Shown here: positions 33,084-43,068 of the stretch, piece after piece | Numbering within the stretch: position 1 is the first letter of the stretch | How the letters are laid out: every line of letters starts with the position of its first letter | Assembly (NCBI GenBank): GCA_015233015.1 | Contig: JADFYO010000018.1 | Span: 1-56,207 of the forward strand | Direction of reading: 5' to 3' | DNA length: 56,207 nt | Source: Nitrospirota bacterium | Lineage (GTDB): Bacteria > Nitrospirota > Thermodesulfovibrionia > Thermodesulfovibrionales > Magnetobacteriaceae | The notes under the pieces: model-generated | What the model was told of the DNA's origin: nothing | The model's input: the letters and a program-made list of their open reading frames with translations, nothing else | Databases searched by the model: none | Program-made: the position numbers and the translations under genes

Positions 33084-34319
33084 TTACTGGCTTGACTTGC
33101 CAAGCACGGTTATAAATTCCTTTAATATGTCGGCGTCGTATAAATCTTTATGGTCGCGTAAATGCGCAAGCGCCTCATATGGGGTTATTGACTTAAATCC
33201 TGGACGTGATGTCGTCAGCGTATCATAGGTATTCGTTATGGAGATAATTCTGCCCGACACATGGAGTTTATCCCCTGTCAGACCCATAGGATATCCCGTT
33301 CCCATGAGATTTTCATGGTGTTCGACCAGCGGAAGAAGCGTCTCAGGGGTGATTCCCTTGTATAGTTTGACTATGTCAAGCCCTTCATAAACATGCCCCC
33401 TCATTAAACCTATCTCGAAATCCGTAAGGCGTTCAAACGGTTTATGCAGCACCTCCGGAGGTATTGTGCTCATCCCTATGTCATGCAAAAGGCTGCCCAT
33501 GCCTATTGCAAACAGCTCGCCTTCAGATTGTATTCCCATCGCTAAGGCCGTGGCCACAGAAAATACGGAGACATTCACCGAATGGGTATAGATGTAGAAG
33601 TCGTACTTGTTTATCGTAAACAGATTGGTTATCAGACCCTTTGTATCCATTATCGATGTGATCACGTTCTCTACCGTATCCTTACACGCCTCCATCTTCG
33701 CAGGGTTTCCGGGGTTGTTGAAGAGATCATGGACGAGCAGCTTGGCGTTTTCTTTTATCAGCATGTTTTTATTGACCTGAGATTGAGCAGAGCTGTCGGT
33801 CTTTGCAGCCCTTCTTAGATAATCCCTGTACTTCTCTGAGTCGGCACGGTTTATCATCAGCTCACCAGTGGCAGTCAACAATTCTTTTGTGATTACAGCA
33901 TCGCCTTCTTTATTGCGTGTAAGGGCAATTGGAACGATGTTCATGTCTGTCTTGACAAAGAGGTCAAAATCAACCACCGTTGCCTCTACCAGACTTAGTT
34001 TGTCTATTTGGAGGAGGTCATCGACTGCCTTTACATAATCGGTATATGCCTTCTCCTCCGCTATGGTGGGCAATTTCTGGACTTTCACTTTGGCCGGCAG
34101 CTCCACGGACTCTTTACGTGCTTCCTCTTCTAAAACATCCAGTCCCTTTTCGGTATCGATATACACATAGGCAACACCGGATTCCATGATTTTCTCTAAC
34201 TGGTCCTGTGACTTTATCTCGAAACGATGCCGTAGAAACGGGGTCTTAAACCATGACGTGTCAAACCCGTCAATGTACATTCCTAAGCGCGTTGTGCCTG
34301 CTGGGATCTTTTTTCTCAT
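33084..34319 (-). CDS. HD-GYP domain protein with DUF3391-like amino terminus
   Basis: About 411 residues. The ATG at 34319 begins MRKKIPAGTTRLGMYIDGFD, typical of the DUF3391 domain in front of HD-GYP. The frame is open to 34400, but that part runs over a tandem 17-bp repeat and is probably not translated. The HD-GYP domain (about 210-400) has LLHDIGMSTIPPEVLHKP, a HHExxxGxGYP-type signature (HHENLMGTGYP) and DTLTTSRPG, as in cyclic di-GMP phosphodiesterases. The metal and catalytic residues appear complete. The hybrid kinase is encoded 12 bp downstream. Confidence 0.93.
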   Translation of the reverse strand: MRKKIPAGTTRLGMYIDGFDTSWFKTPFLRHRFEIKSQDQLEKIMESGVAYVYIDTEKGLDVLEEEARKESVELPAKVKVQKLPTIAEEKAYTDYVKAVDDLLQIDKLSLVEATVVDFDLFVKTDMNIVPIALTRNKEGDAVITKELLTATGELMINRADSEKYRDYLRRAAKTDSSAQSQVNKNMLIKENAKLLVHDLFNNPGNPAKMEACKDTVENVITSIMDTKGLITNLFTINKYDFYIYTHSVNVSVFSVATALAMGIQSEGELFAIGMGSLLHDIGMSTIPPEVLHKPFERLTDFEIGLMRGHVYEGLDIVKLYKGITPETLLPLVEHHENLMGTGYPMGLTGDKLHVSGRIISITNTYDTLTTSRPGFKSITPYEALAHLRDHKDLYDADILKEFITVLGKSSQ

Positions 34320-34348
34320 CGCCTTGTCTTTACCATGCCAGACCCTCT

Positions 34349-34382
34349 CGTATATCACGCCCACACGTATATCACGCCCACA
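34349..34382. repeat. two tandem copies of a 17-bp unit upstream of the HD-GYP gene
   Basis: The unit CGTATATCACGCCCACA occurs twice back to back (34349-34365, 34366-34382). It is within the possible 5' leader of the HD-GYP gene. A 17-bp period breaks frame, so it supports the shorter start at 34319. Confidence 0.8.
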
Positions 34383-34499
34383 TTTGTTCATCGGTTTCAC
34401 CGGTACTGCCCTGCTTCACCGGGAATACGCTATATCATAGCATAAAGTGTTACGTATTGTCAGCGGCTGATAAAATAATTATACACTTCCTTTTCCATG

Positions 34500-36899
34500 T
34501 TAGTATAGCAGATAATTCGCCCGCATATCCATAAACTGCCTGAGCGGCTCCTGAAGCTCCATTTGTATTTGATGCGGGTCTATGTTTGACTTTATAGACT
34601 GCAGGACATTGTCGCCGATAAGCCCTGCCGTCCTCTCAAGTCCAAACTCCGAGGGATAAAGGTTGTAAAGGGCAGAGGCCAGCTCTATCCCCAACGCCGG
34701 CGAGTTAAGGACACCCCTGTCTGTTACGATAATCCTGATGCCGTAACACATCTTTCCGGCATAGTTATCGATTACCGGCTTAAACTCTACGGGCATGAAG
34801 CGTACGCCGTTAATCTTCCGGTTATTGAGATAGGCCGCGAGTCTCTTTGCGTCTGCCCACGGCGCTCCAACCACTTCAAACGGAGTGTCCGTACCCCGCC
34901 CTACGCTTATATTAGCGCTTTCGATAATGCCTGAGGCGGGATATAGGGCAGCCTGCTCCACGCTTCTGATATTGGGGGAGGGGTTCACCCACATCAGGCC
35001 TGTCTCGTCGTACCAGTAGTGGCGCTCATAATCCTGCATCTTAATAACTTTCAGATTAACGCCTATCTTATACTCCGCGTTAAACATCCCGGCAAGTTCG
35101 CCAATTGTCATCCCGTGCCTTACCGGAAGGGGGAAATAATTAGTAAATGTCTTTAAACCCTTTTCCCTTATTGGCCCCTGAACAGTTACACCCGTTATAG
35201 GATTGGGACGGTCAAGGACATAAAACGCTATCCCCTTTTTCGCGGCGGCCTCCATCGCATATCCCATCGTCGTTATGTATGTGTAATAACGGACGCCTGC
35301 GTCCTGTATGTCAAACACCAGGGCGTCAAGCCCTTCGAGCATTTCAGGCGTTGGCCGGAAGGTCTTGCCATATAGGTTATAGACAGGCAGGCCGGTCTTG
35401 GAATCCGTGATTTTATCTTTTTGTATTACCTCGTCCACATCGCCAAAAAAGCCGTGCTCAGGGCTGAAAAGGGCCTTAAGTTTCACGCTGTGGGCATTAT
35501 ACAGCACATCGACAGTGCGGCTGCCCTTTGCGTTAAGCCCCGTCTGGTTGGTGATAAGACCAACGCGAAGGCCGGAAAGGGGGGCGAATTTCTCTGACTC
35601 AAGGACATCGATGCCTGTTTTCACTGAGCCACCCTGCTGCCCTTTGGTATGGTAGCTGTTTAACAGCTCATAGTAGCCCGTTGTGGTACGTCCGCTTGCC
35701 AGGACACTTTCGGTCTGGGCAGCGCCCATAGCGGCGGCGGCAACTGTGGCAATCTCCGCCCTTATCGCCTTGGAATCCCCCTTTCCATCGGGGTGCACAT
35801 GGTTAGACAGGACGATGACAAAGGTCTTTGATATTGGGTCAATCCAGATAGATGAACCGGTAAAACCTGTGTGGCCATATGAACCGATGGGAAAGAGCGT
35901 GCCTCGGTTAGAGGAATAGGGCGAGTCGATATCCCAGCCCAGCCCTCGAAGTACGGTCTTGTTCACGGGCGACTGAGGGCTTGTCATCTTAGCAACCATG
36001 AGCGGACTTAGGATGTGAACATCATTGTACGCCCCCATGTTGAGCATTGTCATGGCGAATACAGACAGATCGGGAGCGCTGGAGAAAAGCCCGGCGTGCC
36101 CGGCTACCCCGCCCATGTTATACGCCATAGGGTCGTGGACTACTCCGCGCATCATTATCCTGTTTCGAAACTGTGTAGGCGCGATACGGCTTTGCAGCAA
36201 TGGCGAAGGGCAGAAGGCTGTGTCTTTCATTCCCAACGGTTTATAGATATGCTCGGCGCAGTATTCGTCAAGCGGCTGGCCGGAGACCCTGCGGACAAGC
36301 TCGCCTAGTATTACGAAATTGATGTCGCTGTAAACAAAGGCCGTACCCGGTGTGCTTCCCGGCTTTTCTCTGAGGATCTTATTAAGGGCGGTATTATAGC
36401 CGTGCCACTCCGGGTAGTTTTCAAGGTCAGCCCTAAGCCCGGAATAATGCGTAAGGAGCTGGCGTATGGTGATAGCCTCCTTGCCACCCCCCTGAAACTC
36501 AGGCCAGTACTTGACAACCGGGTCTTCGAGGCGCAGTCTGCCCTGCTCAACAAGCTGAAGCACGGCGGGGGCAGTGGCAATAACCTTCGTCAGAGAGGAT
36601 ATGTCGAATATGGTATCCACTGTCATCGCCTCCTTCTCAGGCACAAGCGCACGATAACCGAATGCCTTTTTATAGACTATGCCGTCCTGATTTCCCGTTA
36701 TGACAACGGCACCGGGGATTTTCCCCTCCTGAATGGCCTTGTCAACTATAACCTTTATGTTTTCCAACTGTCCCTCACGCGGCGGAGGGGACGGCGCTGC
36801 CGCCCACACGGGTGAGGCAATCAGCACGGCGGCGGTCAGCATTACCAATAAATATGTCCTCGTCTTTAGTAAATGGGGCAAATACCTCGTCTGAATCAT
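34500..36899 (-). CDS. secreted serine hydrolase (beta-lactamase fold) fused to a NamZ/DUF1343 muramidase
   Basis: A 799-residue exported protein; an AAGGAG site sets the start at 36899 (MIQTRYLPHL), and the signal peptide ends near PVWAAA. Domain 1 (about 40-400) is a beta-lactamase/penicillin-binding-type serine hydrolase with SLTK (catalytic Ser and Lys), YSD and HTGFTG. Domain 2 (about 440-799) is DUF1343: LRVGLITNQTGLNAKG, FSPEHGFFGDV, DIQDAGVRYYTYITTM, DRPNPITG, matching NamZ exo-beta-N-acetylmuramidases (GH171). In Bacillus NamZ works next to an amidase of the beta-lactamase fold, so this may be both activities in one periplasmic cell-wall-recycling enzyme. Confidence 0.9.
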   Translation of the reverse strand: MIQTRYLPHLLKTRTYLLVMLTAAVLIASPVWAAAPSPPPREGQLENIKVIVDKAIQEGKIPGAVVITGNQDGIVYKKAFGYRALVPEKEAMTVDTIFDISSLTKVIATAPAVLQLVEQGRLRLEDPVVKYWPEFQGGGKEAITIRQLLTHYSGLRADLENYPEWHGYNTALNKILREKPGSTPGTAFVYSDINFVILGELVRRVSGQPLDEYCAEHIYKPLGMKDTAFCPSPLLQSRIAPTQFRNRIMMRGVVHDPMAYNMGGVAGHAGLFSSAPDLSVFAMTMLNMGAYNDVHILSPLMVAKMTSPQSPVNKTVLRGLGWDIDSPYSSNRGTLFPIGSYGHTGFTGSSIWIDPISKTFVIVLSNHVHPDGKGDSKAIRAEIATVAAAAMGAAQTESVLASGRTTTGYYELLNSYHTKGQQGGSVKTGIDVLESEKFAPLSGLRVGLITNQTGLNAKGSRTVDVLYNAHSVKLKALFSPEHGFFGDVDEVIQKDKITDSKTGLPVYNLYGKTFRPTPEMLEGLDALVFDIQDAGVRYYTYITTMGYAMEAAAKKGIAFYVLDRPNPITGVTVQGPIREKGLKTFTNYFPLPVRHGMTIGELAGMFNAEYKIGVNLKVIKMQDYERHYWYDETGLMWVNPSPNIRSVEQAALYPASGIIESANISVGRGTDTPFEVVGAPWADAKRLAAYLNNRKINGVRFMPVEFKPVIDNYAGKMCYGIRIIVTDRGVLNSPALGIELASALYNLYPSEFGLERTAGLIGDNVLQSIKSNIDPHQIQMELQEPLRQFMDMRANYLLY

Positions 36900-36960
36900 C
36901 TGTCTTCTCCTTATCAAATTCTGCATATAGTCTTCGCGCCGCACAATGCCTTTCGGTGTC

Positions 36961-37500
36961 TCATGCCGGGACCTTGACATCCTCGTCCGGCTGTGGTATA
37001 GTAGGAGTATCCTTCCCTTGCGGTGCAGGAGACGTTGTACCGCTTAAATCACTGGTAACGTCTGCCGTCCTATCAGTGGGGGAAGGTTTATCTTTTTCAA
37101 ATACTGTTAATACCCATTTTTTACTTGTATTATTCCAATTCAATCTGATTACAGCTTTATGATCTGGAGTATTTATGTCAACATAGCTGGCATTATCCTT
37201 GTGATATGAAATGTCGCCGTTTTCAACTATCTCAGGCAATATTTTTAAAATTCCCTCACCATACCTTTCTATGATATGTGAAAGTCCATAACCCTTATCT
37301 CCCTGTTTCCCCCATACCAAATCAATATCGCCTATCTCCGGCCTGTGTAGCGCGCCTGTGGCTTCGCCTTCTCTTGTTTTCAGGAGATGGTCAATTGCCT
37401 CCTCCGGCTTGCCCCCGAACTGCGAGTATATGGGGCCAAAGTCCCCCTCTGGTGCGTTCTCCGCCTTTCTGAACTTCTCTGATATATCCTTATTATTCAT
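36961..37500 (-). CDS. barnase/colicin E5-like (PBECR-type) nuclease-domain protein
   Basis: The 179-residue protein has no signal peptide. Residues about 45-140 contain TGALHRPEIGDIDLVWG, YGLSHIIERYGEGILKILPE and AVIRLNWNNTSKKWVLTVFE, a pattern I associate with the toxin-like nuclease domains grouped as PBECR (phage Barnase-EndoU-ColicinE5/D-RelE-like), often found at the ends of polymorphic toxins and phage proteins. The last about 40 residues are Pro/Thr/Asp-rich and probably disordered. No immunity gene is evident next to it. The assignment is from memory of the motif, not a search. Confidence 0.6.
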   Translation of the reverse strand: MNNKDISEKFRKAENAPEGDFGPIYSQFGGKPEEAIDHLLKTREGEATGALHRPEIGDIDLVWGKQGDKGYGLSHIIERYGEGILKILPEIVENGDISYHKDNASYVDINTPDHKAVIRLNWNNTSKKWVLTVFEKDKPSPTDRTADVTSDLSGTTSPAPQGKDTPTIPQPDEDVKVPA

Positions 37501-37518
37501 TAATTATTTTGGGGCGGC

Positions 37519-38292
37519 TCAGGATATTCTCTCCGGATGGGTATATATATTGAACCTCGTCCCACGCAGAAACCCCACCATTGTAACGCCGGCCTTTTCG
37601 GCGATTTCTACTGACAGCGATGTCGGGGCAGTGCGGCTTGCCACTATTGGTATTGACCAGCGCGCGCATTTTGACGCTATCTCTGAGGACAGTCTGCCGC
37701 TTAACAACATTACTGAGTTGGACAGATTATAATCTTCTAAAATAGACGCCCCAATTACCTTATCTACGGCATTGTGCCTGCCGATGTCCTCGGCGAATGT
37801 TACGATTGACACACCGTCTGAGATGGCAGCGCTGTGAATGCAGCCCGTGTTTTGGTATGACAGTGACCGGTGCTGAAACTCTCCAAAGACGCGGCGAAGG
37901 GAATCTGGTGAGATTTTAATTTCTGAAGTAACCGAATTTGCGGCAACTTCCTTAGGTATGGTAATCCCCCCTATGCAGCCCGACGTTATGGCCTTACCCG
38001 CCAAAGAGACCTCACCATCGGCGTCAATATCCACGACTATATCCTCGCCCATGCTTATTGACATCTTCTCAGTACACCATGAACCCTTGATTATCCCCTC
38101 GCCCATGATAAATCCCACGACGAGTTCCTTAATCATCACAGGGGAGCAGTAAAGCGACAGCACCTCGTTTGAGTTAACACGAAGTCTCAGTTTTTTCTCA
38201 ACGGCTACCTGGTCAGGGGCACAAGTCTTATCTGCACCTGCTACCCGCACTATTTTCCTTTCAATTACCACGAGGACATCATTATAAATCAA
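37519..38292 (-). CDS. fdhD: formate dehydrogenase accessory sulfurtransferase FdhD
   Basis: FdhD moves sulfur from IscS-type desulfurases to the molybdenum cofactor of formate dehydrogenase. The 257 residues contain the family markers NTGCIHSAAISDGVSIVTFA, EDIGRHNAVDKVIG, LLSGRLSSEIASKCARWSIP and VGFLRGTRFNIYTHPERI. The loop that carries two Cys in E. coli FdhD has only one here (TSGCIGGI). The frame starts with TTG at 38292 and no good ribosome-binding site; GTG at 38271 is an alternative. No formate dehydrogenase gene is in the window. Confidence 0.93.
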   Translation of the reverse strand: MIYNDVLVVIERKIVRVAGADKTCAPDQVAVEKKLRLRVNSNEVLSLYCSPVMIKELVVGFIMGEGIIKGSWCTEKMSISMGEDIVVDIDADGEVSLAGKAITSGCIGGITIPKEVAANSVTSEIKISPDSLRRVFGEFQHRSLSYQNTGCIHSAAISDGVSIVTFAEDIGRHNAVDKVIGASILEDYNLSNSVMLLSGRLSSEIASKCARWSIPIVASRTAPTSLSVEIAEKAGVTMVGFLRGTRFNIYTHPERIS

Positions 38293-38320
38293 CCAGGGTG
38301 GTTATGTCAGCCGGTAATGT

Positions 38321-38339
38321 GGGGGCGGGGGGGGGTTGG
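38321..38339 (+). other. G-tract in the fdhD/hflX divergent spacer
   Basis: G5-C-G9-TT-G2 is an unusually long G run in a roughly 175-bp divergent promoter region. It could fold as a quadruplex or be a site of slippage. Nothing else recognisable is seen in 38293-38467, apart from AT-rich stretches near the hflX start that may hold its promoter. Confidence 0.4.
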
Positions 38340-38467
38340 CCGTCCCCTCGTCCCACAAAACCTTTTTGCTGCAATAGGACATTTCTATTTTACTATTACA
38401 GAAAAATATTTGTTTTCTTCCTTTCACCAATAACTATACCTTTATATTATACCAACTGTGTTAAAAT

Positions 38468-40126
38468 ATGCCTATGTTGGTTTATGGCAATACGCAGGGT
38501 ATCAGGAAAAAGAATGTCTCGGCACTCGAAAAGATTTACCGCAGAAAGGTTCACCCGGAGAAGATTATCTCACAGGAACTTGCCCGCTATCTCACGGAGC
38601 AGTCAGCGGAGATTAACAGACAAATCGGCGTTCTTATCACCCGCTCAGGCGCGGTGAGCCATGTCATAGTCGGCGACGCAGGCTCAATATTCCTTCCTGA
38701 GCTGTCAGACTACCCGATTGGAAAGAAATATCTTCGCGGTCTGAGGTTTGTCCACACTCACCTGAAAAACGAGCCGCTAACACACGACGACCTCACAGAC
38801 CTTGCCCTGCTGCGGTTTGACTATATCGCCGCTATCGGCATAAGGGACACCTTGCCAGACAGGTTTTATACGGCACATCTGACTGCTGAGGCAGGAGATA
38901 AGCCATACGAGGTAAATCCCGTCGTCAACTTTTATAATGAAACCGTAGATTTCCTCGCCCATGTTACTGCAATCGAGGAGGAAATGGGGCGGCAGCACCC
39001 CGAGACGGCCAATGCGGCCAGCGAAAAGGCCATAATAATAGCAGTATCCCCAGCCCAGAAACACGAGATGGAAGAGGCACTGGACGAACTTCGGGAACTA
39101 TGCGCCTCGAGCGGCATCGCCGTCGTTGACCGGGTCATTCAGCGCACTAAGACAATAAATCCCAGATACCTGCTTGGCTCCGGAAGACTAAAGGAACTTA
39201 TCATAGACGCACTTGCGAAGGGGGCAACGCTGCTCGTGTTCAACGAAAACCTTTCGCCGTCACAAACTCTGTCCGTTACCGAACTCACCGAGATAAAGGT
39301 CATCGACCGGACAGCGCTGATACTTGACATCTTCGCCCGGCGCGCTATGAGCCGCGACGGCAAGGTGCAGGTTGAGCTGGCACAGTTGAAATACCGGCTG
39401 CCGCGCCTCACAGGGAAAGGTACCGCGATGTCGCGCCTCACCGGAGGCATCGGAGGGCGCGGCCCTGGCGAGATGAAACTCGAAATCGACCGCCGCCGCG
39501 TCAGAGACAAAATTAATCTCCTCGAAAAGGAACTTGAGAAACTCTCTAAGGCACGAATGCAGCGCCGTGCCCGCCGCAGCAATAGTATGCTGCCCATCGT
39601 CTCCATCGTCGGCTATACAAACGCGGGTAAGTCAACATTGCTTAATAACCTCACCGAAAGCGCCACCTTCGTCGAAGACAAGATGTTTGCAACTTTAGAC
39701 ACCTCTACCCGAAGACTGAGATTCCCCGAAGAACGCGACGTTATAATTACCGACACCGTCGGCTTTATTAAGGACCTCCCGCGAGACCTTGTAACGGCAT
39801 TTAAGGCAACGCTGGAGGAGCTTGAGGACGCCGACTGCCTCATTCATCTCGTTGACGCCTCTAATCCAAGATTTGAGCAGCATATTAAATCAGTCGAAAC
39901 AATATTGAAGGAACTTGGGATTGACGGCAAACCCACTTTACTTGTGTTCAACAAAACAGATAAAATTCATGAGGACGAGTTAGAGGATATTTTAAGGAGA
40001 TATGGGGCAGCCGGCATCTCGGCGATTAATCCCTCCACATTCGGAGATGTGCTTGAGGCACTGAAGGAGAGGGTCATATTCGGGCGCCCTCATAAGCTGT
40101 TTAAGGAGGCTGTTAGTGGAGTTTGA
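38468..40126 (+). CDS. hflX: GTPase HflX
   Basis: HflX is a ribosome-associated GTPase that helps split stalled 70S ribosomes. The 552-residue protein has an extra amino-terminal part of about 185 residues ([20 protein letters not shown] ... [19 protein letters not shown]) before the HflX core, as in other long forms. The core has [47 protein letters not shown]1 [13 protein letters not shown]3 [10 protein letters not shown] and G4 NKTD. The stop overlaps the start of the radical SAM gene by 11 bp. Confidence 0.95.
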   Translation: MPMLVYGNTQGIRKKNVSALEKIYRRKVHPEKIISQELARYLTEQSAEINRQIGVLITRSGAVSHVIVGDAGSIFLPELSDYPIGKKYLRGLRFVHTHLKNEPLTHDDLTDLALLRFDYIAAIGIRDTLPDRFYTAHLTAEAGDKPYEVNPVVNFYNETVDFLAHVTAIEEEMGRQHPETANAASEKAIIIAVSPAQKHEMEEALDELRELCASSGIAVVDRVIQRTKTINPRYLLGSGRLKELIIDALAKGATLLVFNENLSPSQTLSVTELTEIKVIDRTALILDIFARRAMSRDGKVQVELAQLKYRLPRLTGKGTAMSRLTGGIGGRGPGEMKLEIDRRRVRDKINLLEKELEKLSKARMQRRARRSNSMLPIVSIVGYTNAGKSTLLNNLTESATFVEDKMFATLDTSTRRLRFPEERDVIITDTVGFIKDLPRDLVTAFKATLEELEDADCLIHLVDASNPRFEQHIKSVETILKELGIDGKPTLLVFNKTDKIHEDELEDILRRYGAAGISAINPSTFGDVLEALKERVIFGRPHKLFKEAVSGV

Positions 40127-41198
40127 GCCAAGGTGGATAGCGTGGGAGATAACGCGAAGGTGTAATTTGCGCTGCGTACACTGCCGCTCATCGAGTGAGG
40201 CAGCTGTAAGCGGTCACCCTGATTGCTCGTTCGACGAGGCGCGCCGCATTATCGATGATATATCGGGCTACGCCAGCCCCGTAGTTGTGCTTACGGGCGG
40301 TGAACCGCTCATTCGTGAAGACGTGTTCGATATTGCCAAATATGGCGCCGCTAAGGGACTGCGCATGTGCCTTGCCACAAACGGTACCCTTGTTACAGAC
40401 GCGATATGCAAGGATATAATAGACGCCGGCATTAAGATTGTATCCCTGAGCATAGACGGCCCTACCGCGGAGATACACGATAATTTCAGAGAACACGCGG
40501 GCGCCTTTGACGGCACACTTCAGGCGGCAAGGCTGTTTAAACAACACGGCATAGAGTTTATAATAAACTCATCGTTTACGAAGAGAAACCAGCAGGAAAT
40601 CCCCGCGGTGTATGAGCTTGTAAAGAAACTCGGCCCAACGGCGTGGTACATGTTTATGATAGTCCCAACGGGCAGGGGCCACGACATCATGGATGAGCTG
40701 ATATCAAAGGAGGATTACGAAAGGATCCTCAACTGGCACTATGACATGGAAAAACAGGAATCAACGATTCTTGTACGTCCCACATGCGCCCCGCATTATT
40801 ATAGAATAGTCTTACAGCGCGCAAAGACAGACGGCGAAAGGATGAAACAGCGCTCATTGAAATTCTCAACCGGCGGCAGCAAGGGCTGCATAGCGGGGCA
40901 GCTGATATGCCTAATCGATGTTGACGGCAATGTCCTGCCGTGCAGTTATTTTCACGTACCGGCGGGGAATATCGGGGAGCAGACGTTTAAGGCAATATGG
41001 GAGAACTCCGCGCTGTTTAATGACCTGAGGGACTTTAAGAGCTATAAGGGCAGGTGCGGCAGGTGTGAGTTCATTATGGTATGTGGAGGATGCCGCGCGA
41101 GGGCGTATTCAATGTGCGGCGATTATATGGAAGAAGAGCCGTTTTGCGGTCATCAGCCCAAAAGACGCGACAACAAGGAGACAGCTGCCGATGAATGA
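40116..41198 (+). CDS. radical SAM/SPASM protein, AhbD/NirJ-like heme-pathway enzyme
   Basis: The 360-residue protein starts at GTG 40116. The radical SAM cluster is CNLRCVHC (Cys 16, 20, 23), followed by [15 protein letters not shown] and [12 protein letters not shown]. The carboxy-terminal SPASM-like part has [38 protein letters not shown] and [13 protein letters not shown], an ending seen in AhbD, AhbC and NirJ (heme and heme d1 biosynthesis). It is between hflX and hemE and overlaps hemE by 8 bp, which supports a heme role. Which reaction it performs is open, because the neighbours encode the protoporphyrin route, not the siroheme route. Confidence 0.8.
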   Translation: MEFEPRWIAWEITRRCNLRCVHCRSSSEAAVSGHPDCSFDEARRIIDDISGYASPVVVLTGGEPLIREDVFDIAKYGAAKGLRMCLATNGTLVTDAICKDIIDAGIKIVSLSIDGPTAEIHDNFREHAGAFDGTLQAARLFKQHGIEFIINSSFTKRNQQEIPAVYELVKKLGPTAWYMFMIVPTGRGHDIMDELISKEDYERILNWHYDMEKQESTILVRPTCAPHYYRIVLQRAKTDGERMKQRSLKFSTGGSKGCIAGQLICLIDVDGNVLPCSYFHVPAGNIGEQTFKAIWENSALFNDLRDFKSYKGRCGRCEFIMVCGGCRARAYSMCGDYMEEEPFCGHQPKRRDNKETAADE

Positions 41199-42213
41199 TA
41201 CGTTTTTAAAGGCCTGCATGGGGGAAAAGACCGGTTATACGCCCGTGTGGATTATGCGCCAGGCGGGGCGCTTCCTGCCTGAGTATCGCAAGATACGCGC
41301 GAAAGTGGATTTTCTGACCCTATGTAAGACCCCGGAGCTGGCCGCGGAGGTTACTATGCAGCCGGTTGACATACTTGGCGTAGATGCGGCGATACTGTTT
41401 TCTGACATCCTGATACCTATAGAAAAGATGGGGCTTAAACTAAAGTTCTACGAAAAGAAAGGCCCGAAATTCAGCAATCCCATAAGAACCCAAAAAGACG
41501 CAGATAAATTAAAGATTATAAACCCAGACGAGGACATCCCCTATGTGCTCGAAACAATAAGAATACTTCGAAAAGGTTTGAATGTCCCGCTCATCGGGTT
41601 TTCAGGCGCGCCGTTTACAGCGGCTACGTATATGATTGAAGGCGGCAGCTCAAAAAACTTCCTCAAGACCAAGCGTATAATATACAACGACCCCCAGCTT
41701 TTTACATCGTTGATGGAAAAAATAACGCAGACGACAATTGCATACCTCACTGCCAAGATAAAGGCCGGGGCGCAGGCCGTTCAGCTGTTTGACTCGTGGG
41801 CGGGGGCGCTCTCGCCGAATGATTATGAGGCGGCGGCGTTTCCCTATGCAAAAAAGGTGATTGAGGCGCTAAAACCCCTTGGAGTTCCAATCATATATTT
41901 CGTAAACGACTGTGCCGGAATACTTAGCATCGCGGCACGCGCAGGGTCAGACGTAATAGGGGTGGACTGGCGAGTAGATATGGCAGAGGCTGTTAAAAAG
42001 GTGCCAATAACGCTCACCGTTCAGGGCAATCTCGACCCGTGCGTACTGTTTTCGACGAAGACACATATAAAAGAGATGGCATTAGATATTATTAAAAAGG
42101 CAAAAGCGGCGAGGGCGCATATATTCAATTTGGGACACGGGGTACTGCCCGAAACGCCACCGGAAAACGTAAAGACACTAGTTGAATTTGTACACGAGGC
42201 AGGGGATATTTAA
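41191..42213 (+). CDS. hemE: uroporphyrinogen decarboxylase HemE
   Basis: HemE decarboxylates uroporphyrinogen III to coproporphyrinogen III. The 340 residues from ATG 41191 show [92 protein letters not shown] and [22 protein letters not shown] lies 10 bp before the start. The start sits in the last codons of the radical SAM gene, so translation is coupled. Confidence 0.97.
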   Translation: MNDTFLKACMGEKTGYTPVWIMRQAGRFLPEYRKIRAKVDFLTLCKTPELAAEVTMQPVDILGVDAAILFSDILIPIEKMGLKLKFYEKKGPKFSNPIRTQKDADKLKIINPDEDIPYVLETIRILRKGLNVPLIGFSGAPFTAATYMIEGGSSKNFLKTKRIIYNDPQLFTSLMEKITQTTIAYLTAKIKAGAQAVQLFDSWAGALSPNDYEAAAFPYAKKVIEALKPLGVPIIYFVNDCAGILSIAARAGSDVIGVDWRVDMAEAVKKVPITLTVQGNLDPCVLFSTKTHIKEMALDIIKKAKAARAHIFNLGHGVLPETPPENVKTLVEFVHEAGDI

Positions 42214-42265
42214 TTCACGGTATTGATATTCATGGATTCCTCTATTATGGCTGCAAATAAGGGAA

Positions 42266-42869
42266 TTAACCGCTTATTTTGCCCTTAGCCCTTATTATCG
42301 TATAGATGCCTCCAAGCCCCGCTAAAAATGCGAATATGAACTGTCCCAAATTCGTCATTAGCGGTGCGTTCGTCATTAGCGGTGCGGTTGTGGTTGTACT
42401 GTCGAGTGAGGGGTAACGAGTCCAAATATCTCCATTATTTACAACTGCGACGATTCTTGATCCGTCTGAGGAAGACGCTACCGCGAACCAATTTTTGCTG
42501 CCTGACGCATTTGATTGGGTACTCCAAGTAGCGCCATAATCGCTTGAGGTATAAATATAGTCATTACTTGCAGCGGCGACGAGATATCGTCCGGTGGAAT
42601 CTGACGCTACCGCGAACCAATTTTTGCTGCCTGATGCGTTTGCGTGGTTACTCCAAGTAGCGCCATAATCGTTTGAGGTATAAATATAGCCAGTACTTAC
42701 ACCGGCAACGAGATATTGTCCGGTGGAATCTGATGCCACTGTTTGCCAAGCTGCTGCTGCCTGAAGCCGTTCGATCAGTCCACGTATAGGCGGCATCCGC
42801 ATTGGCACAGGTGATTAATAAGGTAATCATTATATATATCCCGCTAAGTAAATACTTCTGTCCAGACAT
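42266..42869 (-). pseudogene. exported repeat protein (BNR-like repeats, carboxy-terminal membrane anchor) with a frameshift
   Basis: The gene starts at 42869 after a GGAGG site with a signal peptide (MSGQKYLLSGIYIMITLLIT ... ADA). After AYTWTDRTASGSSS the frame must shift by one base near 42743, at an AGCAGCAGCTTGG run, to continue as WQTVASDSTGQYLVAG. Two 43-residue repeats follow with the sialidase-like unit YTSxDYGATWS, then a short Thr/Pro linker and a carboxy-terminal hydrophobic segment plus basic tail (FIFAFLAGLGGIYTIIRAKG), reminiscent of surface-sorting tails. It is in the minus direction between hemE and hemH, splitting the heme genes. Deletion of one T would restore the frame. Confidence 0.75.
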
Positions 42870-43068
42870 TCTGTCCTCCATTATCAGCTTATGATACGAT
42901 TAATTCAAAGCATATACTCATATAAATATATTGTCAAGTGTATATTGTTTTTTTAAGGCCGTTTATTTTTACGCAACTTGCTATTAGAGCGCGATATTAA
43001 TGTTATAATTAATACCGGCTGTGTTTGAGATAACGACAATAGAGAACCTTATATTATAAGGGAGATTA

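Noticed and set aside
34320-34400. Longer amino terminus for the HD-GYP protein
   Set aside because: The region carries a 17-bp tandem repeat that breaks frame and has no domain similarity. The DUF3391 start matches the ATG at 34319.
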